From positions 1 through 22,560 of the forward strand of contig JBLHWU010000098.1 in NCBI GenBank assembly GCA_047629355.1: 22,560 nt of DNA, in the 5' to 3' direction. Shown here piece by piece: positions 1-8,391 of the stretch. Under the pieces are notes generated by a model. It worked only from the letters and a program-made list of their open reading frames with translations. It had not been told where the DNA came from and searched no databases. The stretch is from CAYUNA01 sp047629355 (GTDB lineage: Bacteria; Bacteroidota; Bacteroidia; Chitinophagales; Saprospiraceae). How positions within the stretch are numbered: position 1 is the stretch's first letter; the number at the start of each line of letters is the position of its first letter. A program made the translations under genes and the position numbers.

Positions 1-881
1 GGTATGGGAATCCCCCACACATGGAAATAATTAAAACTAGTCCATATAAACTACGGTAAGACCGTAGGATATTCTGAAAATAACCCCACGAACTATTGTA
101 CTAAGTAAAAACGATTTAATAAGTTGGACCATAATGCGCCGTAATTCTTTAGAAGGGAAAAGGACAAGCATAATGGCCCAAGTTATTGAATCGTTTTTAC
201 TAAGGAATGCGAATTAAATAAACTCAGACTCTTGACAGGATATTTTGTCCTCATTTTTCACTTTAAAAATACTCCTTATATCAACATAAATCGCACTTTT
301 AAAGCAAAAAATAGGAACGAAATCGCTCTCTCAAAAAGTAACTTTATTTAATTCACGTTCCTAGGCCAGAATGAAGTTATTGAATTAAAAATTATATTTT
401 CCACACAAAATTCAGCGCACGCCTAAAAGCGCAAAACTCACCAATACAACAATACTTAAAATTAACGGAGAATCATTTTTCAAATAAGGTATTGGGCTTT
501 GTTTGGACATGAAATTATTGGCATTTAGCAGTATTGATTTGGCTGTTAAAAATGGTATTTTCCGTTTAAAACCTTGGTGCTTTGACAAGTTTCGTGAAAC
601 ACAAGTTTATTCTTGTATTAAACAGGTAGTTTGATAAAGAATGAAACAAGAGTCTTAATTCAGAACTAAAGGTATTTATCAAATTGTCAGCATAGGGTTG
701 AATATATTTTATTTTTAATTATGACTTTGTTTAAATATGTTAAAATAATAATTTATGTTTGCCGCAGCCTATTTGGAAACGATAACAATTTAATTATTGT
801 CAGCTAATTTTAAATACTCAATTCTAATACTTTTTTGAACTATTTTGCAAAAAAAAATTAGAACCTCTTACTCGTTAAAGA
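1..881. other. Long non-coding region
   Basis: I find no credible coding sequence on either strand here. The stretch is AT-rich with frequent stops in all frames. It contains a perfect 7-bp hairpin with a 3-nt loop at 51-67 (CTACGGT / ACCGTAG), the long inverted repeat at 101-204 (listed separately), a weak 8-bp inverted repeat TAGGAACG / CGTTCCTA at 312-319 and 356-363, and a 9-bp pair TTTGATAAA / TTTATCAAA at 630-638 and 675-683. A 15-nt string, TATTTTCCGTTTAAA near 553-567, exactly matches one half of the core of the repeat at 13015-13185 and may be a relic. The region could hold a decayed gene, an unrecognised small RNA, or only spacer and promoter DNA for the MerR gene. Confidence 0.6.
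101..204. repeat. Long imperfect inverted repeat (possible apex-deleted member of the palindromic family)
   Basis: Left arm 101-137 pairs with right arm 168-204, with about 32 Watson-Crick pairs plus one G-T in 37 positions. The loop of about 30 nt contains TTCTTTAGAAGGGAAAAGGA, which resembles one half of the core of the repeat at 13015-13185 (TTCTTTAAACGGAAAATAG). This suggests a member of the same family that lost half of its centre, like the copy at 10981-11100. The hairpin is clear; family membership is inferred from the short core similarity. Confidence 0.6.
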
Positions 882-1220
882 ATGAATGATTTTCACACGC
901 AAGAATTAACTAAACGGTATTATTCCATTGGAGAAGTCGCAGAAATGTTTGATGTCTCCAAATCACTGATTCGTTACTGGGAGCAAGAATTTGATGTATT
1001 TAAACCGCATAAAACACGCAGTGGAGAGCGTAAATTTACACCTGAAAACATTACGCAATTCTTACAGATTTATCAATTGGTAAAAGAGCGTGGTTTTACC
1101 CTCAATGGTGCAAAAATTGAAATACAGCGCCTTAAATCAACAGAGAAACGCCATAAAGAAATCCTGAAAAGCCTAAAACAAACTCGCCAATTTTTAGTAG
1201 ATTTACGGGAAGAAATTTGA
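882..1220 (+). CDS. MerR family transcriptional regulator (small)
   Basis: This is a 112-residue DNA-binding protein. Residues 12-80 form a MerR-type winged helix-turn-helix: the segment YYSIGEVAEMFDVSKSLIRY is the recognition HTH, followed by a wing with FKPHKTRSGERKFTP and helices ending near GFTLNGAKIEI. A short charged helical tail (KSTEKRHKEILKSLKQTR) could be the dimerisation coiled coil. There is no C-terminal effector domain and no cysteine cluster, so it is not a recognisable metal or drug sensor. Short MerR proteins of this type are common in Bacteroidota and their targets are mostly unknown. It stands alone, with 881 bp of empty DNA upstream and a long palindrome 8 nt after its stop. 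The ATG at 882 was chosen because it opens just before the HTH; a strong ribosome binding site is not visible. Confidence 0.88.
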   Translation: MNDFHTQELTKRYYSIGEVAEMFDVSKSLIRYWEQEFDVFKPHKTRSGERKFTPENITQFLQIYQLVKERGFTLNGAKIEIQRLKSTEKRHKEILKSLKQTRQFLVDLREEI

Positions 1221-1228
1221 TGCCACTC

Positions 1229-1395
1229 TTCAAGTAGCTGATTTCAAATAATTACCACTTTTAAATTTGACTATTTTCCGGTTAAAAAACTTAAAAAATC
1301 ATTCAATAAAGAGATTATTAAAGGGTTTTTGAAATTTCCTAAACAGAAAATATTCTTTGTCAAAAGTGCTGGTTATTCAAGGTCATCTACTTCAA
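1229..1395. repeat. Palindromic element, copy A (about 167 bp)
   Basis: This is a long imperfect palindrome centred near 1312, so the transcript could fold into one hairpin. Outer arms such as AAGTAG..TGA (1232-1241) pair with 1383-1392, and ACCACTTTTA near 1255 pairs with AAAAGTGCTGG near 1362. The inner core (about 1273-1351) runs TATTTTCCGGTTAAAAAACT, then TTCAATA / TATTAAA at the apex, then back to AAACAGAAAATA. The same core occurs in the copies at 13015-13185, 17366-17532 and 18557-18744. It begins 8 nt after the MerR stop, so it could act as that gene's 3' end structure. I see no flanking target duplication. Confidence 0.75.
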
Positions 1396-1831
1396 ATATA
1401 CTATATTATCAAATGTTAAATGTTTTGATATTTATTTTTCATGCAAAAATTGTCAACTAAAATACATTAAGTATATAGTTTTTTGTCTAAATTTGAGTCT
1501 TAAAATAAATAAATTTAAGCTTAAAGTTTTTTTTTTTACCTAAAAAATAAAGTAATTTGGTTAATGTTTTTTTCTTTAGAATGAATTGCTTTACCTTTAT
1601 AAGATTCGAGCAAAGGAAAGCCCAACAAAATTCTAGACGTTAATCAGGTATGACTCCTTCAACTACTTTTGGAAACAATGAATGGATTAAATGGAACGGT
1701 AGTATTGTGAATTTTAATTGCCTTAAAAATTTATCGCGCTTAATCTTTTAATCGTAAGGTATCTTGATAAGCTGTTTTGATAACCAACAATACTGCTCTT
1801 TAATAAAATAACAGGACAAACTAATTGTATA
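1396..1831. other. Upstream region of the TonB-dependent receptor
   Basis: This is non-coding AT-rich DNA that presumably carries the promoter of the receptor gene. It holds a 7-bp inverted repeat TATCAAA / TTTGATA (1407-1413, 1424-1430) that could be an operator, and a run of T residues near 1526-1538. A 33-codon reading frame starts at 1650 but has no recognisable features. I could not identify a convincing Bacteroidota -33/-7 promoter by eye. Confidence 0.4.
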
Positions 1832-4750
1832 ATGAAATTTATCAGATGTACGCTTTTCTGCGCGCTACTTGCCTTATGCGGATGGGCGCAAACGACTGTT
1901 GCTCAAACAGTTCTTAAAGGAGAAATTATTGACGCTAACAATAGTGACCCCTTAATTGGTGCGAGTATTTATCAAAAAGATAATCCTGGCGTTGGTACTG
2001 TAGCTGACTTTGATGGTTCGTTTGAATTGAAAATCAAAGCCGCCCTACCCGTTACGCTCATATGTTCTTACACCGGTTATGCAGATAAAGAAATAGTGGT
2101 TACTGATGGATCAGAGTTAAAAATTGAATTATCGGATGATGCCGTTACGCTGGATGTAGCGGTAGTTGTAAAAGGTCAGGCGGTTTCTGAAAAGCAACAA
2201 GCTGCACCTTTGACAGTTGAATCCATGGGTTTGGCCGCAATCAAAGCTGCACCTGCGGATAACTTTTACGATGCCTTGGGTTCGATGAAAGGCGTGGATA
2301 TGACGGCGGCGAGTTTGGGTTTTAAAATTATCAATACTCGTGGTTTCAATTCAACAAGTCCTGTACGGTCGTTGCAGTTGATTGATGGAGTGGACAATCA
2401 ATCACCGGGATTGAACTTTTCTTTAGGTAATTTCTTGGGAACAAGTGAATTAGACGTTTTGAAAGTTGATTTGGTCGTCGGTGCAAGTTCTGCATTCTAT
2501 GGACCAAATGCCTTTAACGGAGTAATTGCGATGACCACGAAAGACCCGTTTTATCAAAAAGGCTTGTCTGCAAGTATTAAAAGAGGTGAGCGAAATATGG
2601 TAGATGTAGCAATTCGATACGCGGATGCGGTTCAAAATAAAGATGGAAAAGATGTTTTTGGGTATAAAATTAATGCGTCTTACTTGCATGCAGATGATTG
2701 GGTCGCAGATAATTATGCACCAGTTTATGATGACGAATTTGACCCTGTGTTGGATTTTGACCCGGCAACAAATTTAGGTGGATTTGATGGGGTGAATATC
2801 TATGGTGACGAATATAGTAGTAATATGGACTTGACTAGTTTATATGTATCAGGTGGAGATTTTGCGGGCATCGGAGAGTTTCATCGAACAGGATATGAAG
2901 AAATTGATTTAGTAGATTACGATACTAGAAACTTGAAAACGAATTTGGCATTGCATTACCGTTTGAATCCCGATTTGGAAGGTGATTCTCCAACCTTGAT
3001 TTCATCTTCAAGTTACAGTCGAGGAACCACGGTTTATCAAGGAGACAACCGTTTTAGTTTGAAAAATATTGCTTTCTTCCAGACTCGTTTGGAATTGGCA
3101 AAACGAGATAAATATTTCATTCGTGCGTACTATACTGTGAGTGATGCAGGCGATTCTTATGATCCATATGCAACTGCTTTGAAATTGCAACAGCGAGCGA
3201 AAACGAATAGTGATTGGGCGAAAGATTACATTAATTTTTGGCGAAATGGTGATGAAACCAATGGCATTCAAGCACCAAGAGAATGGATGGATGAAAATGG
3301 CTATCCACAGCAAGAATTGATTTTTGAACCGACTCCAATGTTGATTTTTGACCAAGATGCAGGAAGCGCATGGTTGAATGACCCTAGTAATCAAGATGCT
3401 TTATCTGCATTTCACGCGGCAGCTGCAAACTTTGCGGATACACAGGGTAGCGGTGGTGGACAACCATTTTTTGAGCCGGGTACACAGCGATTTGAGGATG
3501 AGTTTAATGATATTGTCAGTACAAAAAATAATTTTTTCGATGATGGAGCACGCTTTTTTGATGAGTCTGCGTTGTATCACATTCAAGGAGAATATAAATT
3601 TGAGCCAGAGTGGGCTGAATTTATTAAAGTTGGTGCGAGTGGTCGTTTGTACACGCCACGCACGGACGGGTCAGTATTGGCGGATACCTTATCAATGGTC
3701 ACGAGGGATTTGGGGAATGGGGTGATTGACACTTCGTTTACTCGTAATCCAATTACCAATCATGAGTTTGGTGTTTATGCCGGAATTGAGAAGAAATTTT
3801 TGGACGATAGATTGACCGGTTCGGTGACGATGCGGGTAGATAAAAATGAGAATTTTAACGTTTTATTTTCACCAGCATTATCATTGGTTTGGAAACCAAA
3901 AGCAAATAATTACTTCAGAATGTCGTTCTCTTCGGCAATTCGAAATCCAACATTGGGAGACCAATATTTGAATTTGAATGTAGGACGAGCGACGCTTGCT
4001 GGGAACATAAATGGAGTAGAAGGATTGACTACTTTGGAATCATTTGATGAATTTAGAGAAAATGGTTTGGATGCAAATTTATTAGAAACTTTCGATATTG
4101 CTCCGGTGAAACCAGAGTCTGTGAGAACAATAGAAGTAGGTTATCGGACGACACTTTTCAATAGTTTCTATGTAGATGCAAGCTACTATTTTAGTGCTTA
4201 CGAAGATTTTTTGGGTTTCAATATTGGATTGGACATTGATTACGATGCTGCTGGTTTTCCACAGAGTATTCGTGCGTATCGGTACGCTGCCAACTCTATT
4301 AATACTGTTACGACACAAGGATTTTCGATTGGTGCTAATTACTATTTTGCAAAATTCTTCATGGTCGGTGGTAACTATTCTTGGAATCGCTTGAACGTGG
4401 AATTTGAAGATGACCCAATTATTCCAGCATTTAATACGCCAGAACATAAATTCAATCTTTCGCTTTCTGGAAAAGATATGTCAGTTGGTAGTGTGAAAGA
4501 TATTGGATTTAGCATCAATTACAAATGGATTCAAGGTTTCTTGTTTGAAGGGTCACCACAGTTTACTGGCTTTATTCCAACCTATTCTTTGGTGGATATG
4601 CAAGTTAACAAGCAATTCAAAAAAATCAATACGACCTTGAAAATCGGTGCATCTAATATTTTGGATAACAAAGTATTTCAAGCGTATGGTGGACCACGTA
4701 TTGGTCGATTGGCTTATGCATCATTGGTTTATGAATTTAAAAAACGATAA
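1832..4750 (+). CDS. TonB-dependent outer-membrane receptor with CarboxypepD_reg-like domain
   Basis: This 972-residue outer-membrane beta-barrel would import a ligand using TonB-ExbBD energy. A signal peptide (about 1-25, ending near TVAQT) precedes a carboxypeptidase-regulatory-like beta-sandwich (about 27-115; LKGEIIDANNSDPLIGASIY, with DFDGSFEL), which is typical of Bacteroidota receptors. A plug domain follows (about 120-240; INTRGFNSTSPVRSLQLIDG, GASSAFYGPNAFNGVIAMTT). The rest is a barrel with alternating aromatic strands, ending in ASLVYEFKKR. No SusD partner lies next to it, so it is not a standard Sus pair; the next gene instead encodes a secreted hydrolase-fold protein. A weak terminator separates the two, so co-transcription is uncertain. 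The substrate cannot be told from the sequence. Start choice: the ATG at 1832 gives a complete signal peptide. Confidence 0.93.
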   Translation: MKFIRCTLFCALLALCGWAQTTVAQTVLKGEIIDANNSDPLIGASIYQKDNPGVGTVADFDGSFELKIKAALPVTLICSYTGYADKEIVVTDGSELKIELSDDAVTLDVAVVVKGQAVSEKQQAAPLTVESMGLAAIKAAPADNFYDALGSMKGVDMTAASLGFKIINTRGFNSTSPVRSLQLIDGVDNQSPGLNFSLGNFLGTSELDVLKVDLVVGASSAFYGPNAFNGVIAMTTKDPFYQKGLSASIKRGERNMVDVAIRYADAVQNKDGKDVFGYKINASYLHADDWVADNYAPVYDDEFDPVLDFDPATNLGGFDGVNIYGDEYSSNMDLTSLYVSGGDFAGIGEFHRTGYEEIDLVDYDTRNLKTNLALHYRLNPDLEGDSPTLISSSSYSRGTTVYQGDNRFSLKNIAFFQTRLELAKRDKYFIRAYYTVSDAGDSYDPYATALKLQQRAKTNSDWAKDYINFWRNGDETNGIQAPREWMDENGYPQQELIFEPTPMLIFDQDAGSAWLNDPSNQDALSAFHAAAANFADTQGSGGGQPFFEPGTQRFEDEFNDIVSTKNNFFDDGARFFDESALYHIQGEYKFEPEWAEFIKVGASGRLYTPRTDGSVLADTLSMVTRDLGNGVIDTSFTRNPITNHEFGVYAGIEKKFLDDRLTGSVTMRVDKNENFNVLFSPALSLVWKPKANNYFRMSFSSAIRNPTLGDQYLNLNVGRATLAGNINGVEGLTTLESFDEFRENGLDANLLETFDIAPVKPESVRTIEVGYRTTLFNSFYVDASYYFSAYEDFLGFNIGLDIDYDAAGFPQSIRAYRYAANSINTVTTQGFSIGANYYFAKFFMVGGNYSWNRLNVEFEDDPIIPAFNTPEHKFNLSLSGKDMSVGSVKDIGFSINYKWIQGFLFEGSPQFTGFIPTYSLVDMQVNKQFKKINTTLKIGASNILDNKVFQAYGGPRIGRLAYASLVYEFKKR

Positions 4751-4761
4751 AAATAATAGAC

Positions 4762-4800
4762 AGCAGTCAAGCCTGAAAATCGTTTGATTGCTATTTATTT
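4762..4800 (+). terminator. Probable intrinsic terminator after the receptor gene
   Basis: AGCAGTCAAGC (4762-4772) pairs with GTTTGATTGCT (4782-4792), giving an 11-bp stem with two G-T pairs and a 9-nt loop, followed by ATTTATTTT. It begins 11 nt after the receptor stop codon. Confidence 0.55.
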
Positions 4801-4960
4801 TAAAGATAAAAACTACTTGATTTAATTAAAAGAAGATTTGATTATTAAAATAAAAACGAACAGTCAATTGTCCTTTTTTCATTTCAATTTTCATTTATAC
4901 TTTAATTTTTTGAAGAGTTCTATGGATTGAAACAAATTTTTAAATTAAAAAAAAAGATTT

Positions 4961-6532
4961 ATGAAAAAATTAGGTACACTCTCAATGTTAGCCTTATTTG
5001 TGTTTTCTACTCAGGTAGAAGCACAAACAGAACGGTATTTAGACGAAGTATTTGACGAAGTGGAAATTACTACGGATATCACTTACGGCCAAAATATCAC
5101 GGTTCTTACGGTTTCTGACCCAGACATCGGAATGCCGACTTTGCAAGACCTAAAAATGGACGTTTATGCACCAGCAGGTGACACAGAAACAGACCGTCCA
5201 TTATTGATTAACCTTCACTCGGGTAACTTTTTGCCTCAAGGCACAAATGGTAGTGTGAATGGTCAACGAGTTGATTCAGTCAACGTAGAATTAGCTATGC
5301 GATATGCTAAAATGGGATATGTTGTTGCCAACATTGACTACCGATTAGGCTGGAATCCATTAGATCCAGAAATTGACGGTCGTATCTCTGGCTTGATTAA
5401 CGCGGCTTACCGTGGTATTCAAGATTCTCGTACTGCTGTTCGTTTTTTCCGTAAATCTATTGTAGAAAACAACAACGAATACGGCATTTGCCCAGACCGA
5501 GTTGCAATGTTGGGTAATGGTACTGGTGGTTATGTTGTATTGGGTGCAGCAACTATCAACAATTATGAGGAGTTGCTTTTGCCAAAATTCTTTAATACTG
5601 ACGGAACACCGATGGTTGTTGAAGGTTTTAACGGTGATCCGTTTGGTATTGAGCAAACACCATTGAATAATCCTAATCACGTTGAATATTCAAGTGATTT
5701 TAACGTTGCTATCCACATGGGGGGTGCAATTGGTGATTCTTCTTGGATTACTGCGGATGATGTTGCGATTATTGGTTTTCAAGTACCGAATGACCCGTTT
5801 GCACCTTACGAAGAAGATATCTTGGTTGTACCAACAACAGGTGACTTAATCGTTGAAGTTCAAGGCGCAAAAATCATTTTGGAAAAAGCAAACGCTTTAG
5901 GTTTGAACCAAGCAATGATTGACGCAAACATCGACGATGGTTTCACTGACGGTGCAAACGCTAACAATGGTGGTGTAGAAGGTTTATATCCAGTTGTACG
6001 TGCATGTCCTCCAAGTTTCTTCCCACCAAATGCACCACAATGTGAGGCAAGTCCGTGGGAATGGTGGGATGCTGGTTTCTGGAGTATGGTAGAGCACCCA
6101 AGTTGCCCTCCAGGTACTTTCCCTGCATGTAGCTTTCACACAATTACTTTGAACTCTAATCAAGGAATGTCTGCTACTCAAGGAAAGACTTACCTTGACA
6201 CTATAGTTGGTTATGCTGCACCTCGTATGTATGCAGTGATGGACTTAGGTGGTACATGTACTGATTTCACAATCGACACAAAAGAAATTTTGACAGCTGC
6301 TGTTGTTAACTTGTCAGTTGCACCAAATCCTGCTGCTACTGAAATGTATTTCACAAGTGATGATACTATGGAAGCAATCGAAATCTACAACTTTGCTGGT
6401 CAATTGATGACTTCAAGCCGTGTAGAAGCAACTTCTTTCCGATTGGACCGTAACGGTTTGGCGAATGGAATGTACATCGCTAAGATTCGATATGCAGAAG
6501 GTATTGTTTCTCAGAAAGTAGTGTTCAACTAA
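4961..6532 (+). CDS. T9SS-exported alpha/beta-hydrolase-fold protein, nucleophile Ser apparently replaced by Gly
   Basis: This 523-residue secreted protein begins with a signal peptide (about 1-22, cleaved near VEAQ). An alpha/beta-hydrolase (carboxylesterase-like) domain covers about 45-440: VYAPAGD and then HSGNF (86-90) at the position of the HGGGF oxyanion loop, NIDYRLGW near 124-131, and helix DSRTAVRFFRKS (155-166). The nucleophile elbow, normally G-x-S-x-G-G, reads G185-N-G187-T-G189-G190, so the catalytic Ser is Gly (codon GGT at 5519-5521). A cysteine- and proline-rich insert (about 350-395) follows. Residues about 450-523 form a T9SS type A sorting domain (SVAPNPA, EIYNFAGQLM, LANGMYIAKI, KVVFN), which implies secretion or surface attachment. 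It could be a binding protein or an enzyme with altered chemistry. It lies 210 bp after the receptor gene and may serve the same nutrient, but this is only inference. Confidence 0.85.
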   Translation: MKKLGTLSMLALFVFSTQVEAQTERYLDEVFDEVEITTDITYGQNITVLTVSDPDIGMPTLQDLKMDVYAPAGDTETDRPLLINLHSGNFLPQGTNGSVNGQRVDSVNVELAMRYAKMGYVVANIDYRLGWNPLDPEIDGRISGLINAAYRGIQDSRTAVRFFRKSIVENNNEYGICPDRVAMLGNGTGGYVVLGAATINNYEELLLPKFFNTDGTPMVVEGFNGDPFGIEQTPLNNPNHVEYSSDFNVAIHMGGAIGDSSWITADDVAIIGFQVPNDPFAPYEEDILVVPTTGDLIVEVQGAKIILEKANALGLNQAMIDANIDDGFTDGANANNGGVEGLYPVVRACPPSFFPPNAPQCEASPWEWWDAGFWSMVEHPSCPPGTFPACSFHTITLNSNQGMSATQGKTYLDTIVGYAAPRMYAVMDLGGTCTDFTIDTKEILTAAVVNLSVAPNPAATEMYFTSDDTMEAIEIYNFAGQLMTSSRVEATSFRLDRNGLANGMYIAKIRYAEGIVSQKVVFN

Positions 6533-6590
6533 TTGATTTTAGTTGATTAAATTAAGGTCGTTACTTTTAAGTAATACTCTTAATAATATA

Positions 6591-6632
6591 AAAAGGTTGA
6601 TTGAGTCATTTTGATTCAATCAACCTTTTTTT
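6591..6632. terminator. Bidirectional intrinsic terminator
   Basis: The 18-nt arms 6591-6608 and 6612-6629 (AAAAGGTTGATTGAGTCA against TGATTCAATCAACCTTTT) pair with a single G-T wobble around a 3-nt TTT loop. A-rich and T-rich tails on either side suit termination in both directions. It sits between the convergent genes ending at 6532 and 6651. Confidence 0.85.
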
Positions 6633-6650
6633 ATTTTTAAAATTGAAAAA

Positions 6651-7670
6651 TTATAAGCTAATCAAAAACGTCAAAGTATCCACGCCATCCGCATAATCCA
6701 TCAACTGCGGTCGTTGCGCTTCTCCAAAAGTTACGGTGTTCAAATCCTTGAATTCAGTCTTTGTCACCACACACTGAATTTCCTCAATTTTCTCGTTTAA
6801 ATCATTTTCTAAGGTTTTTTTATCCTCGTAAAACTCATAATGCAAATTTGCAATTCGTGATTGAATCGCCTTATCTTCCGTCAAAATAAGGCAGCCATTA
6901 TTCCAAATTGGTATCTTATTTAACATATAAAGCGCATAATTATAGTCAAAATTATTCTTGTATTTGGAATGCATCGCCAATTGCTTATACGCCTCATGAA
7001 AGACCTCTAACATCGGATTGAAGTCATAACCTGTTGGCACATACAACTTCGCCACATTTCGACAGCCTAAACCAAAATATTGAAAAACATCTTGTCCCAA
7101 ATTAGAAAAATCTTCCTCCGTTTCCGTCCCATCTAAAACGGTCACTGCATTCCGATTCCGTCGAATGATGTTCGGGTATTTTCCAAAATAAGCATCAAAA
7201 TACCGAGCTGAATTATTACTACCTGTAGCGATAACTGCTTGGAAACCAGCGAGTCGTTCCGTGATTTCAAAGTAATCAGCCGCTCGTTCATCAAATTTAG
7301 TCAACAATTTTACCAAATATGGAAAGATAAATCTATCCTTATCTGATAACTTAATTATCGCTTTATGCCCTGCAATAAACACACATAAAATGTCATGGAA
7401 ACCAACCAATGGAATATTGCCAGCTAACACCAAACCAACAGTTTTAGGTGCTGTTTTTTCTGGAAAATCATAGTTCACCGTCCAAGTCTCCAATTTCCCT
7501 TTTTCCAAAAAAGCCTCGGCAATCGCCTGAATAGATTGATGCTGATTGGCTTTGGTAAACCAGGCATTGTTGAATTCTGTCTGATGAATTAAAGCATCCA
7601 GAAACTCGTCTCCAGCTTTTAAATGCATCCCTAATTGAGACATCACCTCGATTCTTTCCTGTAAAGTCAT
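6651..7670 (-). CDS. Acyl-CoA reductase (LuxC family)
   Basis: This 339-residue protein resembles the LuxC/acyl-CoA reductase family, which reduces fatty acyl-CoA or acyl groups to aldehydes with NADPH. Family features visible are VLAGNIPLVGFHD (82-93, nucleotide-binding turn), AIIKLSDKDRF (104-113), VIATGSNNSARYFDAYFGKY (146-165), and FGLGCRNVAKLYVP (199-212). In the last of these Cys203 is the likely acyl-accepting nucleophile. It is shorter than Vibrio LuxC (about 480 residues) but close to the length I associate with Bacteroidota members. These often sit beside a ferredoxin gene, which is absent here. It is the last gene of a minus-strand run after the DUF1415 gene, and a 117-bp palindrome lies in the 133-bp spacer between them. 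No luciferase genes are present, so bioluminescence is not implied. Confidence 0.88.
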   Translation of the reverse strand: MTLQERIEVMSQLGMHLKAGDEFLDALIHQTEFNNAWFTKANQHQSIQAIAEAFLEKGKLETWTVNYDFPEKTAPKTVGLVLAGNIPLVGFHDILCVFIAGHKAIIKLSDKDRFIFPYLVKLLTKFDERAADYFEITERLAGFQAVIATGSNNSARYFDAYFGKYPNIIRRNRNAVTVLDGTETEEDFSNLGQDVFQYFGLGCRNVAKLYVPTGYDFNPMLEVFHEAYKQLAMHSKYKNNFDYNYALYMLNKIPIWNNGCLILTEDKAIQSRIANLHYEFYEDKKTLENDLNEKIEEIQCVVTKTEFKDLNTVTFGEAQRPQLMDYADGVDTLTFLISL

Positions 7671-7682
7671 TTATTAATTTTG

Positions 7683-7799
7683 TTTTGTTATTCCGAGGTT
7701 CTTTTGTCATTCCGACCGAAGTGGAGGAATCTGGCGTGATTGCATTATCAGATTCCTTCACTTCGGTCGGAATGACAAGAAGAAGGTCGGAATGACAAA
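7683..7799. repeat. Compound palindrome of ATTCCGACCGAAGTGGAGGAAT type
   Basis: The inner arms 7704-7733 and 7749-7778 are complementary over 30 bp with one mismatch and contain GTCATTCCGACCGAAGTG. Outside them a second, more degenerate pair is stacked on the same centre: TTGTTATTCCGAGG at 7684-7697 against AGGTCGGAATGACAA at 7784-7798. The whole unit is symmetric around about 7741. I recall similar strings scattered in Bacteroidota genomes, but this is memory, not a search. It fills the spacer between the DUF1415 and acyl-CoA reductase genes and could form a hairpin in their shared transcript. Confidence 0.85.
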
Positions 7800-7803
7800 T
7801 TCA

Positions 7804-8340
7804 CTATTTCGTCAAATCCAAAATCTCCTTCAAGCCCATTGTCTCCAACAACGACACATTTTGCACCGGAATCATTTCGGTATTTCCATAACGATCAATT
7901 GCCTTATCCATGCTATCCTCCCGCAACAAATGAAACATTGGAAACGGCGACCGATTGGTATAATTCTCCAAATCTTCCACTCGCGTTCCCGCAAATTGAT
8001 ATTTGGGATGAAAAGTCGCTATTTGAAAATCGTTTCGCATCTTCTGTAATTTCAAAACTTCCTCTGCTGCTGGAACTGCATTGATAAAATCCTGAAAATC
8101 AGTTAAATAGTTCGGTGTAACGATAAATGTTGTCTCTACTTTTTTGGCTGGTAATTTTTTCAAAAGCAACAACTCTCTTGCCAATAATTGCAACAATTCT
8201 AGCAGACTATCGCCTTCATAAATCACATACCGCACTTGGTCATTTTCCACTGGAAACTTCGCAAACGGACACAAGTTTAGCCCAATTACGAATTTTTGAA
8301 TCCAATCCTTAGTCTTATCAATTACCACTGTTTTTTCCAA
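7804..8340 (-). CDS. DUF1415 family protein
   Basis: This 178-residue cytoplasmic protein matches my recollection of the DUF1415 family, whose function is not established. The hallmark WIQKFVIGLNLCPFAK (13-28) is present, followed by a hydrophobic helical segment (LLELLQLLARELLLL), ETTFIVTPNYLTDFQDFI, and the FHPKYQFAGT motif near 112-121. The usual arrangement of Asn, Pro and Cys around GLNLCPF suggests a conserved active or binding site. The reading frame has no ATG between the upstream in-frame stop and the domain; the only reasonable start is a TTG at 8338-8340, eight residues before the conserved region begins. It lies between the RluD-like gene (51 bp upstream) and the acyl-CoA reductase gene, on the same strand. 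Confidence 0.8.
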   Translation of the reverse strand: MEKTVVIDKTKDWIQKFVIGLNLCPFAKFPVENDQVRYVIYEGDSLLELLQLLARELLLLKKLPAKKVETTFIVTPNYLTDFQDFINAVPAAEEVLKLQKMRNDFQIATFHPKYQFAGTRVEDLENYTNRSPFPMFHLLREDSMDKAIDRYGNTEMIPVQNVSLLETMGLKEILDLTK

Positions 8341-8391
8341 AATTGTATTTTTTGTACATTAATCATTAATTCCTAACCATTAACCATTCAA

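Noticed and set aside
1650..1751. A 33-codon ORF upstream of the TonB-dependent receptor
   Set aside because: It is short, with no hydrophobic signal, domain or repeated composition, and it is within the expected chance range for this region.
6651..7670. Bioluminescence (lux) operon suggested by the LuxC-like protein
   Set aside because: No luciferase, LuxD or LuxE genes are present; LuxC-type reductases are widespread in Bacteroidota without luminescence.
7468..7761. Minus-strand frame overlapping the start of the acyl-CoA reductase gene and the palindrome
   Set aside because: It is a shadow frame: it reads through the repeat and then the N-terminal part of the reductase gene in the wrong frame.
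7683..7799. CRISPR-like array from repeated GTCATTCCGACC units
   Set aside because: The units are inverted and nested rather than direct with uniform spacers, and no cas genes are present.
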